Origin: Azolla caroliniana
Lineage: Eukaryota > Polypodiophyta
Direction of reading: 5' to 3'
DNA length: 64,000 nucleotides
NCBI GenBank assembly: GCA_043228905.1
Contig: JBHGNT010000012.1
Location: forward strand, 3,906,001 to 3,970,000
The notes beneath the pieces are model-generated. The model had not been told where the DNA came from, ran no database searches, and worked only from the letters and a program-made list of their open reading frames with translations. A program made the translations under genes and the position numbers. Numbering within the stretch: position 1 is the stretch's first letter; the number at the start of each line of letters is the position of its first letter. Below are positions 1 through 13,715 of the stretch, piece after piece.

Positions 1-602
1 AAAACATGATGGATTTGGTTTTTCTAGCGAGAGAAATTTCAGTTCAATCAAAGAGATACGAATCTCCAGACCTCCACTTCCTTTGAGATGGGTAATCTCC
101 CCATCCCTTGTAGAGCCTCGTGGGGAGCATCAACAAGAATCCTCGAGGACTTCAGAGCAGAGGAATGACAAAAGAGTCACAACTCTTCAGATTCGCACGC
201 CCCAAGGCACGAGTGAATCATCGCTGTAATTCGGCGCACACAAATTTTATACATGAGTTCGGGTTTTCGAGGCCTCTATGGAGAATGCAATATCAACAAT
301 GCCGGAGATTCAGCCTTGTTCCAAGCTTTTATCGGATTCGGGTAAAAACCAGAAAGTGTGCCAAAGGTTCAATATTTGGATCCACAAGTACTGAATGGCT
401 TTTGTATATTTTGTCTTTCTCTTGTGAATGGAGGAGGCCCTTCCATTCAAAAAAAAAAAAACACTAGGAAATGGAAATAACACACTGCATGGTCTCTGTT
501 CCTCTCTGCCTCTTGCTACACCCCTGAACCATATCCAAGCTCTCTGATTCTTCCAGTCGAGAAAGAAGCAGGACAGAAGAAATCTCGCAGAAAGGCAGAG
601 CT
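1..602. other. DnaJ upstream region, no gene recognised
   Basis: No recognisable protein domain. There is an oligo-A run near 450-463 and short open frames without family resemblance, including one from about 120 to 467 on the + strand that starts at a GTG and looks fortuitous. The stretch from about 470 to 602 is probably the promoter and 5' leader of the DnaJ gene, because a transit-peptide-like reading frame begins at 603. Confidence 0.4.
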
Positions 603-3600
603 ATGTTTCGACTGTGCAAATGGAGGAGACGCCATCCAGAAGCTTCCATTTCCTGCTTACTGTCACAGCTGTTTACCTCACCTCTCCATTGCTCTGTATG
701 ATATGGAAAAGAAAAATAAAACCCTCCTTCTTGACATTGGAAAATGTTTCATGATTTTTTCCCCCTCTCATTCAGAAAGAGTTTAGGGATTTTGATTTAT
801 TTTTGTTTTTTTTGCATCAGGATTTTATAGATTGGCCATCATTACATGCCCACAATGCGTCTTTTCATAGCATTATCTCTCCTCGGATCAATTCTGTACC
901 AAAATGTATGATGAAATTTGTTGATTTAAAGTCGAAATTTATTTAGATAACTTGATTAACGTTCATTCCAGATAACTTGTTGTTGGTTAAGATAACTTTA
1001 TTGCTGTACATTAAGATTTGACTGCAATGAATTGTTGTGGTTGATTAAGATTCATTTGGTCAGCTTTGTTCCATTAGATTTATGTTCATCTAGATAAGCA
1101 TTAAAAATTAGGATTGAAGGCTATATTTTAGTTTCTATCCTAAAATGCCACTGAACGAATCATGTCTCCTTGTAAGATGATGAAATTATTGCGATAGTTT
1201 AAGATTTGCTCGGATTATGCATTATAAATCAAGGTTCATTTTCAGATTGTGATATTAACTAAATTCAGAGGTCAAAAATTTCATTTATTCTCCATCTTAA
1301 CGTGGAACTGAATGCATTATGTCTCCTTATAAGACAGTGAATTCATGCCTTCTCGGGCCTTTGATGATATGTGGTGGATCCAGAGTTTTGAAATCTTCTG
1401 TTTCTCTTGGTCAAACTGTCATACGTTGCTTTCATGCTACAGGTATTCATTCACATGTGAGTCAAACTATCCAAAAATGAAGTTCTCAGTTTTATTTCAT
1501 CTAGGAATGTGTTAAAAAAATTGAAATCTTGTGAATGAAAAATATTGGTCTACAACCAAAGTTCTTGTATTTCATAAGCATATGTCTGTAAGGATGAACT
1601 ACAGAACTTAAGTACATATTCTATTTACCATTTCCTTTTTTTCTAATCTTTGCTTTAGGTTTATGCTTAACTTTTTTTTTCGTTTCTAGTCTTTCTCTAG
1701 TATTTCATCCTTATATTTATTTTATAGTCAGACTGGACTATCCTTGTGTTAAGACATTAGGTTGATTCATTTAACATTCATGTTATGTAGAGCTTTTAGG
1801 GATTTCCGTGATCTTGATTTTTATCAGGACAAGCCATGGCTAGCAGGGATTATTATGAAGTGCTCGGTGTCAGTAGAAGTGCTGGACAGTCTGAAATCAA
1901 GAAAGCATACTATGCGGTATAATTGGATTTCAAATCTAGATCTTACAGATTTTACTGCATATTTATAGCTTAACATTTTTTGTTGGATTTTTTTCATTAA
2001 TAGTTGGCAAAGAAGCATCATCCTGATACTAACAAGGAGGATCCAGATGCTGAGAAGAAATTCCAAGAGATACAACGGGCATACGAGGTATAGAGAACTA
2101 GTTGATTTATATATGGAGAACATGCATTTATGTAAACGATATTTTCATTGATTTATATTTGATTCTGTGCTACAGACTTTGAAAGATGAAGAAAGACGTT
2201 CTTCTTATGACCAGGTACACAGTGGTGATATGAATAAACATAAATAAAGTTCTAGACATAATGAAATATTTTATATATGATATGTAGTTTTATTACATGT
2301 GAATTTGAATGTACTTTAAACTCGTACATAATATCAGGCCATTGATTCGAATGAGAAAAGAATCCTCTATATCTATCATTGTCATTCATAATATATTCAA
2401 GATGCCAACGTGTGCAGAGTGACTTTCGTATCTCTTATCATCACAATGTATTCATGAAAATTGCTCTTCGAACTTGTCTACTCTATCTGGAGTAGTTAGG
2501 AAAATGTTTTTAATATGATGCGACTGATGATACATTGGTTATTTTCTTCTTTTGAGATATATCTGAACGATGAAAGAATCCTCTATATCTATCACTGTCA
2601 TTCATAATATACTGAGGATGCCATTGTGCGCAGAGTGACTTTTCGCATCTCTTATCATCACAATGTGTCCATGAAAATTGCTCTTCTAACTTGTGTACTC
2701 GATCTGGAGTAGTTAGGAAAATGTTGTTGAATACAATGTGACTGACGATACATCGGTTACTATGTCCATGAATAACTACATCTTTTCACCGCATAACCAT
2801 CCAATATACAGACTGCCCCCATGCTTGGGCCTATACGTGGTCAGCCATGCTTTGGGACTCCCATTGCAACCAGAGGGTTCATTGATGATATATTGGGCCT
2901 ATATACTGCCTGAACATGCTAGAGTTCTAGCCTACGACTACTCTATGAATGTATGATTGTATCATTCTCATAGAACCGGACTTGGCCATCCCACTCACCC
3001 AAGGCAATTATCAGCTGCAGCATATAAGTTTCCTAAAGTGCTACTTTTTTTAAAGGCAAAAAAAATCTGTTTTGGAAAAATGCCCGTTTCAAGCTTTAGC
3101 CTGACTTATTGCTTTACATATGACATGCATGGGGTCATTGTATGACATTGGTGATGATGTGCTATAATTATACCTGAAGCCGGCAAGATGTGAAAATACT
3201 TCAACCACATTCTATGTTTGGGTTCCAAGGCTCTAATATCTATACATGTGTGTATGCACTGTTATACCTTTAGCAATAAGTGAAATCATGCATATGCATT
3301 ACGGTAACTGCATGTGATAATTTTACCATGTCAATGTTCATGTACTAATGCACTTGAGCTTTATTTTATATTGCTATGTATGAGTTTCCACAAAGATAGT
3401 GCTGACCATACTTCAACGTTTATATACATTTTTCTGCTCAATTGTAGGTCTGTATTTATTTGGAGGAATAGGTTGCAGCGGCTTATGCCTTTTCTCTTTC
3501 TTGTTGCAGTTAGGTCATGAAAATTATGAGAAAATGGGAACTGGAGGTGGGCCTGGGGGTGGCTTTGGAGGATTTGGAGGATTTGGTGGCTTTGGAGGTT

Positions 3601-6226
3601 TTGATGAGGTATGTACCTGCCACTTCACGAGGTTAGCATTTTGATCAATTTGGCATTTCTTCTTTAAGTATATTATACTATATTGTGTAAAGTCATTAAC
3701 ATAAAATAAGAAGCACCCAGGGTTAGGTGCACCTGAATTTATCCAAGTAAGAATTTACATATTGCTTATGAAGTTGTCAATTGTTAGAAAAACATACGCT
3801 AGGTAGAGATGATTCAGCTTTAATATTTTCTTCACTAGGATAAAGCTTTGTTTCAATACATCGAATCTGGAAGGCTTTGTTAGGTCATGTTTATCTCTGT
3901 ATGAACTTAATGCTAGAAGGACCTTACCAGTAGTATTTGAAGAGGTATTGTTTGTGGCAAAATTATTGCCAGGGATGTAATAGTGGAATGGACATTCACG
4001 CAGATCTGATTGGCAAAAGTGATCATCCCTATAAGATTGTTCCAAATTTATTAAGTTGTTGCTTTTGATATTTGAAGTGATAGTATATATACTTCAGTTT
4101 TTGTTGGTTTAACAGGCCATTCTCATGATAAATGTTTTGGTTTTAGAATTGTTTACTATTCATACAATGGTGGGTTTCCCTTATCTCGTATTTCTTCTGC
4201 ACAAAGCCAATATTCTCTCTGTTTGGGAATGGGGCTTCTCATTTGCAGATCAGCATATATGTGTCTTCAGGAGCTGGGCAACATAGCAAATGGGAAAAAT
4301 GTTTGATTTACAATGTAGATTAGTAAACCATTTTGGTTATCTGCGAGCTGAAGGTTTGGTGTTGAAGCTGAATAAGCTTTGAATTTAGGCAATAGAATTA
4401 TAATCTAGAAATTAATATTGATATAATGTAGCTTGATATTCAATGCTATAATTTTCCTATGTAGTTTTTCAAAATGATGAAGGGTGCTGGTGGAATGGGT
4501 GGAGGTGGAGAGGATATAAAGGTAAAAAGTTGTGCCTTGTCCTTTCATTCAGAGTTTGTCTATGCAATTCAAGCATGTGGTAATATTGCTATTTCCAAAC
4601 TTTGGACGTGTAGGTTCTTTTAGATGTTTCTTTCAGGGAGGCTGTGGATGGATGCACAAAAAATGTGACTTTCTATGCTGCTTCCCGTTGCGATTCTTGC
4701 CGTAAGTCGGTCACTCTTGTGTTTATTTTGTTGGTTGGTTGCATGTTTTTGCGACCATCTGTATCTCCTGCTGTTATGCAGATGGAAGTGGCATGCCTCC
4801 GGGAGTAAGGCCTCAAGTATGCAGTAATTGTAATGGGACAGGAATGGTAACTTTTTATACTGCTTTCTATCACACTGAGGTACCCTATGAATATCCCCTT
4901 AGCTGAATTTTCTCTTTCCAGAGTATGAAACAGCCCCAATTGGGCTTTATATTTCAGACAACATGTGGTCAATGTGGGGGGTCCGGTCAAGTAGTGAAGG
5001 TAACATATAATTTTACAGCATGTAAGTTTGTTGTAGTTAAAAAACATGACTTGTGGCCAATGTGGATGTTTGGGTCAAATAGTGAAGTCAGTCTGACTTC
5101 ATTTGGGAATTGTTTTATGGCATTGAAGTTGTCTTATAGTTGAAGTATTACTTCTTTCCATTTAGGAGAAGTGTGCAAGATGCAGTGGTAAGGGAACTGT
5201 CAAAGTGAAGAAATCAGTAACAGTGAATGTACCGCCTGGTAAGAAAAGCATGAATAATGCTTTTTGCAGATTGTTATTTTATTGGCAGAGGATTGTTCTG
5301 ATTTTCATCTATGTATGTACAGGGGTTGACAATGATAACACTATTAGAGTACCTGGTGAAGGAGGTGTTTCAGCCAAGTCACCCCGAGCTGGAGATGTCT
5401 ATGTTACTTTGAAAGTTAGTTCTCTACTTTAGGTTGTGTAGATTTCAATTTTGGCATGGAAGTTATTTGACCTTTGGTTTTGAGGCCACAATTTGCATTT
5501 TCTAGGTTTTACCAGACCCAGTCTTCAGGAGAGAGGGAACCAGTGTCCATGTGGATGTTCCTATCAGTTTTACAACGGTAAAGCCAGTCACATATTAGCT
5601 TGCAGTGTTCCATGCACAGTTCTTTCAATAACATTAAAAGTGTTTTAGGCTATTCTTGGAGGAAAAGCTCAAGTGCCAACTCTGACAGGAGATGTGCTAC
5701 TCAAGGTAAATAAGTATACATACACAACAAAATTTTATGAAGATATGCTTTGATGAGAAATCCATTTTGACACATCCACGTTCATTTCATGTTCTGTTAT
5801 TTTTGCTTCAGGTGCGTCCTGGAACACAGCCTGGGGAGAAAGAAGTTCTCAAAGGAAAAGGTATGTACGACGGTGTAGTCTTTTACACATCTTTGGGGCG
5901 GACTTGAACGTTACTATGTATGCGATATATGGCTTTATTATGTCTTCATATTTTATTACTGACTAGGCATAAGAGCATTGAACTCCCCATATTCTGGAGA
6001 CCAGTTTGTTCATTTTCAAGTGATGATCCCAATGTAAGTATATGGATTTTCTTTTGTTTTCTTTTTGACATTATCCTTGGATTGAACGCTAGATATTGAA
6101 ATATATGCATCAATCAGGAATCTAACTCAGAGACAGCGATCCATTATTGAGGAGTATCGCGATGAGGAGATGAAAGCCACGAATGACAAGAATTCTGCAG
6201 TTTCTGAGAAAACTTGTGAAGATTGA
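603..6226 (+). CDS. Mitochondrial-type DnaJ (Hsp40) co-chaperone, ATJ1/GFA2-like
   Basis: Type I J-protein that stimulates organellar Hsp70 ATPase activity and binds unfolded clients. Exons read by eye: 603-695, 1334-1442, 1828-1916, 2004-2087, 2176-2214, 3510-3608, 4465-4521, 4614-4701, 4782-4846, 4922-4999, 5166-5238, 5323-5414, 5506-5577, 5649-5705, 5812-5860, 5967-6033, 6118-6226. They total 1320 nt and give 439 aa, close to plant mitochondrial DnaJs. Seen in order: an Arg-rich presequence (residues 1 to about 68, few acids) ending in CFHATG; a J domain with HPD at about 103-105; a Gly/Phe linker with FGG repeats (about 138-171); four zinc motifs CDSCHGSG, CSNCNGTG, CGQCGGSG and CARCSGKG; then a client-binding C-terminus with GDQFVHF. 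The first two exons are least certain: exon 2 could instead begin at 1338, or translation could begin at the ATG at 1319. Mitochondrial targeting is inferred from the presequence and family resemblance. From exon 3 on, the splicing is unambiguous. Confidence 0.92.
2345..2762. repeat. Two-copy tandem duplication, period about 217 bp, in a DnaJ intron
   Basis: About 2345-2550 and 2568-2762 are two diverged copies of one block. Both contain AATCCTCTATATCTATCA, then ATCTCTTATCATCACAATGT, then GGAGTAGTTAGGAAAATGTT. They lie in the large intron between exons 5 and 6 and keep no reading frame. The scattered mismatches suggest an old duplication. Confidence 0.85.
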
Positions 6227-6689
6227 CATACCTGAATTTTTTTGCCACCTCTTGAGTAATGGGGTTTGCATGTATAATAGCAGTATATAACGATTCAATA
6301 TAGGGTTTTGTATATTGAAAGTTTTTTTTTCATATAATTCTTTATGAAGTCAAATTTCTGATTTAAATAGGTTAAGAATACAAAGGTGTTATTAAGTTAC
6401 TCCTCAAATATGATAATAATCATATCTTATCTTGCTTAGTTGATTGTCCAAAAGAGTAAACAGTGTGATGAAGGGTTCTGTTGGCATGAGGGTGTCAGGT
6501 GGACTTTTACCCGACATAGCTTTTTGCTGGAAAATTATGTCTGTTTTTTAGCGCTATTGCTTATGTGAAGAGATTTTGAGATTGGAAATGCAGATCTTGT
6601 CGGTGGATCATTTCATGTAGACCGCAGTGGGATATGGTAGAATTTTGAAACAACTGACTACGAACATTGGCTACCATGTTGCCCTCAAG

Positions 6690-9340
6690 CTTTTCAGTGT
6701 GATTAGAATTAGAATTAGAATTAGAATTTTTATTGTCCATAAAAAGGCCAAATTTGACCTATGGGACTAGACTCTAGAGTATACATGTGTTCTTGATATG
6801 TGTCTCCTTCCTAAGAAGGGGTATTCATACATTGAAGCACAATGCCTCTATGTGTGAATAAAGCATACACATATGAGGTCAACCTTCTTGGTGGTGTCTT
6901 AAGTATGGCACTTAAGTTATCACTCCCTCTTAGTATGTCAGCATGTCTTGAATGAATTGCACTATATGTCAAGCATGTGAAGAGCAAGTGACATTCATCC
7001 TCTACCATGCCTTCAGTGCATACTTTGCATGTCTTCAAATTAGTTACATTTTGATACCATGATGCAACTTCAATACCTAACTTGTGAGATTGAGTGCGAA
7101 GTAGTGTAAGGGCTCTACGAGCATTACTATGCCTTTTGGTAATGAGATAAGGTTGGATATGATCAAAAGGCATTCTTGCTATATATTGAGACCAACATTC
7201 AGGGTTGACATTTGCAATGTAGTTTTCTAGCTTTGTCCTCTTAGCATCTTCCCACTTCATCCTTAATGATTCCACCAGCCTTTCCTCAATCATTACATAT
7301 TGCATAACATTGCCCGAAAGTTCTAAAGGATCATCCAAACCCCATCTTCTAAACCATTTCCTTATGTCAGCAACCCAACCGGATGAGAGAATCTTACTTT
7401 TATGATTCTTTTGTAGCTTATATCCAGCATTCCAAGCAAGATGTGGCAATCGATGTTTTGGCATATTCTTGACTTTTGTAATGTATTTATATACTCTTTG
7501 GAGTGCCAATAGTTCTATGGGTCGAACACCTGTTTCCAATAGCATAACCTGGTAAGAGGTAGTGCATTAACTCCTAATTGCCTCCTTAAAAACATCTTTT
7601 GAATTTTCTCAATCTCATTCCATGCATTAAAAGAGATGGTGCCACCCCATACTTCTACTCCATAAAAGGTAATACGATTTCCAACTGGCTTGGAGCCTAG
7701 AATCAAGGCATGCACTCTAGTTATCTGTGGCAAGTACATCAATACCAAGATATTTAAAGCTTCAAACAAATTGTATATGCTCACCTCTATATCTGAGGAT
7801 AGGGTAAGGATGAGGTTGGATGGTTTGCATTACCATCATTTTTGTTTTCTCCACATTCATTGCTAGTCCACTATTATGGCAAAATTCTTGTAATATCCCA
7901 AGTCAATTTTGCATATATCAACATCATATAAGAAGAGTACCACATCATCTGCATATAGAAGCAATAAGATAACATGTTGCATCAATTTGGGGGCATTCAA
8001 TCCTTCTTCTCTTGCAACCTTATTCACCACTTCTTCTAATTTATCAATACATAAGCCAAAGAGTGTGGGTGATAGTGGACATCCTTGCTTGACCCCATGT
8101 TACTTAAAAAAGTGCTTTGAGAATCCACTATCCTTTTTTAGTTGGCATTTAACTTGTTCATATAGGCATGCAACAACAACTCGGTACTCTAATGGCATGT
8201 CAATCTCTACCATTCTATTCCAAAGCTCACTTCGGGGTACAGTATCAAAAGCTTTCTTAAAATCAACAAAACAACAATAAAGTGTTTTTCCTTGTAGTCG
8301 ACTCTCTTCCATGATTACTCTCAATGTGACCAAATGATCCACATTGGAGTGTTTTGGTCTAAATCATGCTTGCCCAAGTGCTCTTTTGCTTGTACTTTTG
8401 GCCCATGTGCTTATCTTTTGCTCCATAATAATGCTATATAATTTAGCAATAGTTGAGCTCACCATTATTGTACGATAATTTGATACTTGATTCTTATCTC
8501 CGGCTTAAAATATTGGTTTAATCCATTTCATAAGCCAATCATTTGGAAATCCTTGTTTTATAGCTTGCACTATAATTGTCATTATCCAATGACGAGTATG
8601 TGGCATTGTCCATTTTAAAAACTCACTTGAGATGTAGGTTGCATCTGCTGCTTTCCCACTCGCCATCTTCTTTATTCCCTTATTGACATCAATATCGATA
8701 CATGTAGTGCATGGTGTTTCAATTTTCACAACCACAGGAACCACGCCTTCATGCATATATAGCCTTTGTACATAGTCTAACATCTCTTCATTTGTAAAGT
8801 GGCCTTTCACATCTTCTTTCTTACCCTTGAGTTGTCCCCATGCTAATTTTGGTTTGAGCTTAAACAAGTTTTTCTTTTTCATCTCTTGCATTTGGAAATA
8901 TTTTCTTTTCTTTCTCCTCACTACTTTCTTATATAGGTATCATGTAACAATCTTTTCATTTTCCCCCTCTATGGACTTAAACCATTTGAGATACATCTTA
9001 CATTCATCGTCGAACCAAGAATTATATGGAAAACTACACATCTTATGCCCACCCGCATGTCTCTTAAAGTATTGATACCCAACCTTAAAGGATGGTATCC
9101 TTCAAATGTTGCCAATTTTCTTTAACATCGTTGCTTAGAGAAAAAATTAACAAATGGTTCTCCACTTCATTTGTATACATCTTAGCTTTTTCGTAGCAAG
9201 GTGGGATGATACATCTCTTTTCATCTTTCACTCCATGGCATCTATTGGTGAAATGTGGAATTGCAAGCCCTAAGTACAATGGCTTGTGGTCAACGTCTCG
9301 AGATAGAGAACCAGCTTTAAACACATTCACCAATGATAGA
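6690..9340 (-). mobile_element. Non-LTR retrotransposon (LINE), degenerate, copy 1
   Basis: Frameshifted remnants of an ORF2-like protein read on the - strand. From high to low coordinates: the end of an APE-type endonuclease (VDHKPL near 9280); a pre-RT region with GKAADATYISSEFLKW (about 8650); RT motif DFKKAFDTVPR (about 8250); the catalytic box YADDVVLF (about 7935-7958); SGLAMNVEKTK (about 7850); and a C-terminal Cys/His motif CKVC...H...C (about 7000). The longest intact piece is 6811-7545. The 3' end carries about four TTCTAA hexamers (- strand reading) at about 6705-6728 instead of a poly-A tail, with GGCCAAATTTG beside it. The 5' part is missing. The AFDTVPR style RT differs from the AYDRVDWDF style of the L1 copy at 53-57 kb. 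Confidence 0.85.
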
Positions 9341-10129
9341 TCACATGCTAATCAACCACACTTCCTCCACCCAAGGATGGTAAACATGTGAGCACATTTG
9401 TCAATGTTGGAGATCCCATGTGTGTTGACATTGTCAACAAGTATAACCAAGAATAGATTGAGTAGACCTAAGGTGCAAGACATTCTATCAACCATAACAA
9501 GGAAAACTTGTGCATTTTTAGAGAAATATTTGAGAGGAATACACTTATGGAAATCACAAAGTGTGAGGTCTACAAAGCGCACCAATGGAAGGGCCATGCC
9601 TTGCAAATTCAATCTAATAGTAGCATTAAAGAGGCTATTGGATGGTTCTTAATGACAACAAAGATTATTAGGAGATGCAAGCATTATCCAAAATGATTGG
9701 GCATTGTGGCTTCTTGAAAGCCTTAACTTTAATTTAGGATTTTACCCGAGCAAGACATAGTTGCGAAGTTATCCCTCAACCACCTAAGCCGCTAAACTCT
9801 ATGATTTTGTGCCTTGAGTTGTTATTTCATATTAGGTTTTGGCCTTATGGATGGGTGTTAAAGGTTGATTCTTCAAAAGTCACAAGAGATCACACTCAAT
9901 TTGAAATTACACTCATTTATCATTTAAGGGACTTGGAATATTTTCCATTTTCAACACTCAAGTGGGTAACATGCTCATCAAATCCCTTTGATTTCAATTA
10001 ATTAGGTTCAAAACTTTTGTAGTTCCCCTATTTTGACACTTAAAATTGTTCAACACGTGATTGGAACTAGGCGCAATAACTTGAAAGCTGAAAACATGCT
10101 AGTAAATACATGACAAAATTCCAAGTTTG
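9341..10129. other. Unassigned sequence between LINE and copia remnants
   Basis: Overlapping open frames of 60-86 codons lie on both strands at 9352-9700, but none shows a motif I can name. This may be the degraded distal part of the neighbouring copia element or an unrelated insertion. Confidence 0.3.
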
Positions 10130-11458
10130 CAAAGTAGTAATTTTCACCATATGTAATGAAAAGGCAATGCCGTGGGTTTGTGCAAAACATTTGACAACAA
10201 ATCGAGCTTTTTATTGATTGACAAGGCCCTCAATGTGGGGCTTTACCTTATAGATCCATCAACTACCAATGGCCTTCTTGTGTGGTAAATATTAGATGAG
10301 GTCCCATGTCTCATTGTTGTAGAGAGCTCGCATCTTTGTATCATTTGCTTTCACCCATAGAGGATCATGGGCCGCTTTAGCAAAGCTTTCTAGCTCAAAG
10401 TCAACCACCAACCTCATTATGAAGGTATAATGTTGTGCTATGCAATTGTTGTAGCCAAACCAAGTCATTAGATTCTTCACAAGTGTGGAGCACTATAATC
10501 ATTTTTGTTTGTAGTAGGTTTCTCTTCAAGTGAGGTGTCCTTATCGATAAGCAATCTAAGCTCATCATCAATCGATGGAGTGAAGTTTCATAGGACAATG
10601 GAGAGCATTTCATCTCCATTGGGACCTTTCAAGAACGTCTTTATACTTGGGCAACTTACCTTTGCAATTTATTGGGTTAGGCTTTAGTTGCATTACAATA
10701 AGACTTATTGGTCGAGGCTTGATTGTTCATCTAGGTTATTCATCATGTTTGAAGTTGGGTTGTTGGCATGATCATTTTGGGTTTAGCTTGGCTTGACATT
10801 CACTTCGACATTGATATTGTGTTGTCATTGGTCACCATAGGTGCAAGAAAATTTGGAATTTACCACAATGCCAATTCTACATGAACATTAACAATTGAGG
10901 GGTTATAACACATATGCCCCTTTGCCCAAATAAGTAATTGGAAAGACCATACTTTTTCTACCTTAGGTTTGGCTTCATTCACACATAATCAAGGATCACC
11001 ATATAAGAGAAATGATCAAAAACTCTTTATAGGACAAAATGAGCTTCATTCCAAATAAGTACTTGTGCAAAGTCACATAGTGTGCTTTGGAAGCTAGGGA
11101 TTGATTCAAGACATATATGTTCATGCATATCGCTTTTGCCCAATTTTAATGCACATGTGTTCCTCTATTACCATGGAATGGTTTTTTCGTTCCATTACTC
11201 TATTTCTTTGTTGGAGGAATGGTATAAATTCATTTGAGGAGTATTCTTCATTGTTGTTGGACCATTGTTGTTGTTGAACCAAATACATATAATCTTTCGG
11301 CCATTCACTTTCTTGATAAGACTCTTGAATTTTTGGACTTGCAAGAATGCTTCACACTTTTCATGCATCAAGTAGATCCACATGTCATGAGAGTGGTTCT
11401 CTAGGAAGGGAAATGCCACAAAAGCAACCGTGAGATTAGATAAATGAGCAACCCTCAC
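10130..11458 (-). mobile_element. Ty1/copia pol remnant (integrase to RT)
   Basis: On the - strand, 11458 to about 11195 resembles copia integrase (WIYLMHEKCEAF...FKSLIKKVNG, from the region before the LRSDNGGEF-type motif). About 10480-10290 is the start of the RT domain (FAKAAHDPLWVKAND...ALYNNETWDLI), followed by WIYKVK near 10230. Many stops and frameshifts show it is dead. Gag and protease appear deleted, because the integrase-like frame begins only about 12 nt from a PBS-like TGGCATCTAAGT (complement of 11459-11470). Confidence 0.75.
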
Positions 11459-11509
11459 ACTTAGATGCCATGTTAATAACTCGATAAGGCAATGAAAATG
11501 AATTAATGA

Positions 11510-11617
<108 letters not shown>

Positions 11618-11773
11618 CTAAGACAAGAGCTTATATTAACAAATAATAAAAACATTCAAATAATAAGAACTCTACTTAATGAAAGGGGGAGGAATTTGGT
11701 TTATATAGGAATCCAAGTACACTTTGTCATAAAGTAAAGTGGATAGAATCTCAAAATATTTTCGTCATTGAAG

Positions 11774-11776
<3 letters not shown>

Positions 11777-11838
<62 letters not shown>
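11777..11838. repeat. Compound (TC)n-(TA)n microsatellite
   Basis: An uninterrupted CT run passing directly into an AT run. Confidence 0.97.
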
Positions 11839-12185
11839 GACAAGGAAGATGGGTACACGTTATGAGTCATGACTCATGACAAGCATTGGTGGGTTTAATA
11901 CGCATGTGCCCCACCATTTGTGTGTTCACATGTATCCTTAACCTCGTTATCTCAACATGCTTGATGGTTCCAAAGGCTATCCTAATGGCCAATTATCCAA
12001 CCTAATGTTTTCTTTGATTCTATTTATCCCTTATATAGAGTCTATAAATGTTTCCTTTGTAATAAGATGATAGAGTTGTTTGTAAAGCCCATGTCAAGAT
12101 GATTGTCTGAGACTTCCCTCAAGGACACTTTACCTTGTGACATGTGTAGTTGTTGAAGTGTGTTTCCACTTGGGGAAACTCCAAA

Positions 12186-12186
12186 T

Positions 12187-12236
<50 letters not shown>

Positions 12237-12242
12237 AGAAAG
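12186..12242. repeat. Compound (TG)n-(GA)n microsatellite
   Basis: Ends at GAAGAAAGAAAG, exactly where the 3' end of LINE copy 2 begins. Confidence 0.95.
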
Positions 12243-13715
12243 AAAGATATATTAACGTCTTCTAAGGCCAAATTTGGCCCATGAGACAATTGGTTTACAA
12301 CAAAATGGGATATTTACCCATTCATCGAAAGTAAAAATAAAATAAAATAAAATAGAGCTTAAGCTAAATAGTTCTAGTAAAATAACAAACATGTTCTACA
12401 ATGAAATTGGTTTATACTAGGCCTCGTTTCATCTCCATCCAAGTCTCTCGAAAAGAAGCGGGAGGTCAAAGGGTTTTGATGTAGATGTGGCCCCCCATGG
12501 TCCCAATGTAGAAGGTACCCCAACCATAGCTTCTAGTCGGCGTAGCTCACATTCCCTTATCTTCTTAATCGTTTCTACTCCATGTCGAGTTGGTTTGAAG
12601 CCCAACATCCGAGGGCGTTTGGTTGTTCTTTGCATTTCTGCTTCCTCAAGAGAGAGGCCGAGTGGCGTAAGTGTATCCACATTCATCTCCCCTTGTTCTT
12701 GAAAAATTACACTACTTACATGTTGATGAATATTAAAAGGGTTATGGTCAACACTTTGTAGCTTATTCTCCCTATGTTGTTTTAGCTCTAAGATATACCT
12801 ACCTAGTCTCTTTATATACGTGGTATCTAATAGTTTGGAGAGGGTGGGAGAGGGTCCTAATATGTCTTGGTATTCTATCCTTATCTCAGCATAGGTTGGA
12901 CACTTGCATGTAAAGTGATACTCATCCTCTATCTCTATATGTGACATAATCTACATAGCCTTTCCTCTCTAGGGACTCTATTAGCTCGACCATTCTCAAT
13001 CTCAAGTTGGTGAGATGATATCCTAAGTTGTCCAATGGCCACCCTTAGTGCATTTGATAAGAATGTATCTAGATATCTTGGTCGTGTAATAAAACCTAAC
13101 TTAGAGAAGTGCAAGAAGTGTTCCTTATAGTACAACATTTTAGATGGGAGTGGCTCTCGTGGGGTGATCCATGTATATCGGGTGTAAATTTGCCATATTT
13201 ATTAGCGTATTACTTTATTACTATCTTCATGAGATATTAAAGTTTGATCTTTACCATGGTTGTACTTAAGGGGAAGTAGGTTATTAATGTCTTTGCCATT
13301 TGCAAGTAACCAACTCACTACAGTGCTATACCAAGAGCTAGTGTCTCCATACGCATATAGGGATCAGGATGCCTCTAAGGCTTGACGGGAGATCCTATCT
13401 TGTGGTTGGCTATGTATCCGATGAATAAAAACTACCACTTGGAAAAGTGCTTCTACTAACATCAGGAGCAAACTGAACTCTACTCTAATAACGTCATGTG
13501 GTATTGTCGATTTGCTTCGGAGTTGAGGTGATAGCATCATCACCAAAGGTCTCTCTAATTGCATCCACATGAAAGGTGGTAGACCTAGAACCCATACTAC
13601 CGATGCATACATGAGGGAAGGGGTCACTAATGAGTCGAAGAGCCATCCCTTAGTCTGTGGCTCTTGAAAGTATGCATGGTGGCATTGTCTCTCTAAAAGT
13701 GAGAGGGATGCATAC

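Noticed and set aside
120-467. 115-codon open frame near the left edge
   Set aside because: Starts at a GTG, contains no recognisable domain and ends in a low-complexity lysine run from the oligo-A tract; most likely chance.
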